5,378 nucleotides of DNA from Nitrosotalea sp. (GTDB lineage: Archaea; Thermoproteota; Nitrososphaeria; Nitrososphaerales; Nitrosopumilaceae), in NCBI GenBank assembly GCA_023252335.1, contig JAJPEA010000104.1, positions 1-5,378 of the forward strand. The letters run 5' to 3'. Each line of letters begins with the position of its first letter. Position 1 is the first letter of the stretch. The position numbers and the translations under genes were made by a program. Under the pieces are notes generated by a model, which was not told the DNA's origin, did not search any database, and saw only the letters and a list, made by a program, of their open reading frames with translations. Positions 4,943-5,378 of the stretch are shown piece by piece.

Positions 4943-5086
4943 TTAGTCAATTGGTTTAGTTCCCTCGTTTTTTATACTAGGTGCTGATCTAATAATATAC
5001 CAGGCCTGATTTTCAATATATTTTTCCAGCAGTACTGTAATTTGGATAGGTTTTGCCCAGCTTCCAGAGTTTTGCACTTTAACCAC
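4943..5086 (-). CDS. Small protein of unknown function, 47 aa (54 aa from an upstream TTG)
   Basis: Starting from GTG at 5086 the frame encodes 47 residues (VVKVQNSGSWAKPIQITVLL..., ending EGTKPID, TAA at 4945-4943). An in-frame TTG at 5107 would add seven residues (LGISEWV). The composition is protein-like: alternating hydrophobics suggesting beta strands, three or four tryptophans depending on the start, and the patch LLEKYIENQAWYII. There is no signal peptide or cysteine, and no family is recognised. Support for translation is the promoter: a TATA box centred 30 nt before the GTG, with the same TGCGCCA heptamer seen before the 284-aa gene. That spacing favours the GTG. It could also be the tail of a decayed larger gene, since a stop at the TATA box closes the frame upstream. 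It is divergent from the antitoxin-like gene. Confidence 0.45.
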   Translation of the reverse strand: MVKVQNSGSWAKPIQITVLLEKYIENQAWYIIRSAPSIKNEGTKPID

Positions 5087-5112
5087 AACCCACTCCGATA
5101 TACCCAAATCAG

Positions 5113-5126
5113 TTTAAAATGGCGCA
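5113..5126 (-). promoter_or_regulatory. Promoter of the small ORF: TATA box with upstream TGCGCCA
   Basis: The minus strand reads TGCGCCATTTTAAAC. The TATA core (5119-5113) lies 30 nt before the GTG at 5086. The heptamer TGCGCCA abuts it, as at 3115-3121. Confidence 0.45.
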
Positions 5127-5152
5127 TGAAAGAAGTGTAGCAAATCTTAGGT

Positions 5153-5162
5153 AAATTTATTA
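5153..5162 (+). promoter_or_regulatory. TATA box of the ribbon-helix-helix gene
   Basis: AAATTTATTA is centred about 28 nt before the ATG at 5186, which fits leaderless transcription beginning at the start codon. Confidence 0.5.
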
Positions 5163-5167
5163 ATTTT

Positions 5168-5185
5168 GTAATACATGTAATACAT
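5168..5185 (+). promoter_or_regulatory. Tandem 9-bp repeat, candidate operator of the ribbon-helix-helix gene
   Basis: GTAATACAT occurs twice in perfect tandem, the second copy ending directly at the ATG. The junction creates the palindrome TACATGTA (5172-5179). It lies between TATA box and start codon, so a bound protein would block transcription. Ribbon-helix-helix antitoxins typically repress themselves from short repeated sites like this. Confidence 0.55.
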
Positions 5186-5378
5186 ATGAGAAAAAGCCTC
5201 ATCACAGTAAGGGATGTCGATGAGAAGATTTTGCGAAACTTCAGGGCGCACGCAGTTCAAAAAAAGATGAAGATGGGCGAAGCCCTCACAGACGCCATGA
5301 AAAGATGGATAAAACAAGTAGGACCGGAAGGGACCGACCCAAAAATCCTTCTCAAGGCAAAGCCATCGGACTGGGGTC
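5186..5378 (+). CDS. Ribbon-helix-helix DNA-binding protein, VapB-like antitoxin (3' incomplete)
   Basis: Sixty-four residues are visible before the window ends. Residues 3-8 (KSLITV) form the N-terminal DNA-contacting strand, residues about 11-28 and 31-44 (EALTDAMKRWIKQ) the two helices of a ribbon-helix-helix fold, and the rest (EGTDPKILLKAKPSDWG) the start of a tail. In archaeal VapB-type antitoxins this tail continues into an acidic segment that wraps the VapC PIN toxin. The ATG is preceded at leaderless spacing by a TATA box and by the tandem GTAATACAT site, which suggests autoregulation. GC content is higher than in the AT-rich genes to its left, resembling the left chromosomal part. 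A stand-alone regulator of this fold is the alternative, because the toxin, if present, lies beyond the window. Confidence 0.75.
   Translation, partial: MRKSLITVRDVDEKILRNFRAHAVQKKMKMGEALTDAMKRWIKQVGPEGTDPKILLKAKPSDWG

Noticed and set aside
4972..5205. 77-codon minus-strand frame beginning inside the antitoxin-like gene
   Set aside because: It starts within the divergent gene, runs through the tandem repeat and both promoters, and another frame in the same stretch has better protein character.
1..5378. CRISPR array, transposon ends or rRNA
   Set aside because: No regularly spaced repeats, no transposase frame with terminal inverted repeats, and no rRNA-like sequence were seen.

Overview
The window looks like chromosome of an ammonia-oxidising archaeon (Nitrososphaerota/Thaumarchaeota, most likely Nitrosopumilales). 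The evidence is an archaeal-type L10e ribosomal protein, a tRNA gene without encoded CCA, TATA boxes about 25-30 nt upstream of start codons (leaderless transcription), frequent GTG/TTG starts, and a PEF-type C-terminal anchor of the kind proposed as a thaumarchaeosortase signal. The assignment rests on pattern recognition only.

Left part (1-1411), core chromosome of moderate GC: the last 45 codons of an unrecognised gene, rpl10e (L10e/uL16), a convergent 89-aa hypothetical gene whose stop lies 2 bp from that of rpl10e, and a tRNA-Gly(GCC). Starting 13 bp after the tRNA is a 68-codon open frame that reads like the N-terminus of an archaeal tyrosine recombinase (integrase) and then stops. tRNA plus truncated integrase is the usual scar of an integrative element.

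Middle part (1412-4942), visibly AT-richer and almost entirely on the minus strand: a cluster of exported or membrane proteins. Read in transcription order it holds a TolB/PD40-type beta-propeller protein with a C-terminal membrane anchor (464 aa), translationally coupled through ATGA to a 70-aa two-helix membrane protein with four cysteines. A second unit starts with a 284-aa secreted protein ending in a PEF-type anchor, followed after 4 nt by a 32-codon mini-ORF that is little more than a signal peptide, then a 218-aa membrane-anchored protein. The mini-ORF and the 284-aa gene share an exact 25-bp sequence encoding the same signal-peptide start. I infer an accessory cell-surface module, possibly cargo of the element once carried at tRNA-Gly.

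Right part (4943-5378): a small 47-54 aa ORF on the minus strand, with a promoter resembling that of the 284-aa gene, divergent from an incomplete ribbon-helix-helix (VapB-like) gene. A perfect 9-bp tandem repeat sits directly against the start codon of the latter and is a good candidate for an autoregulatory operator. GC content rises again in this last gene, so the AT-rich island ends near 5185.
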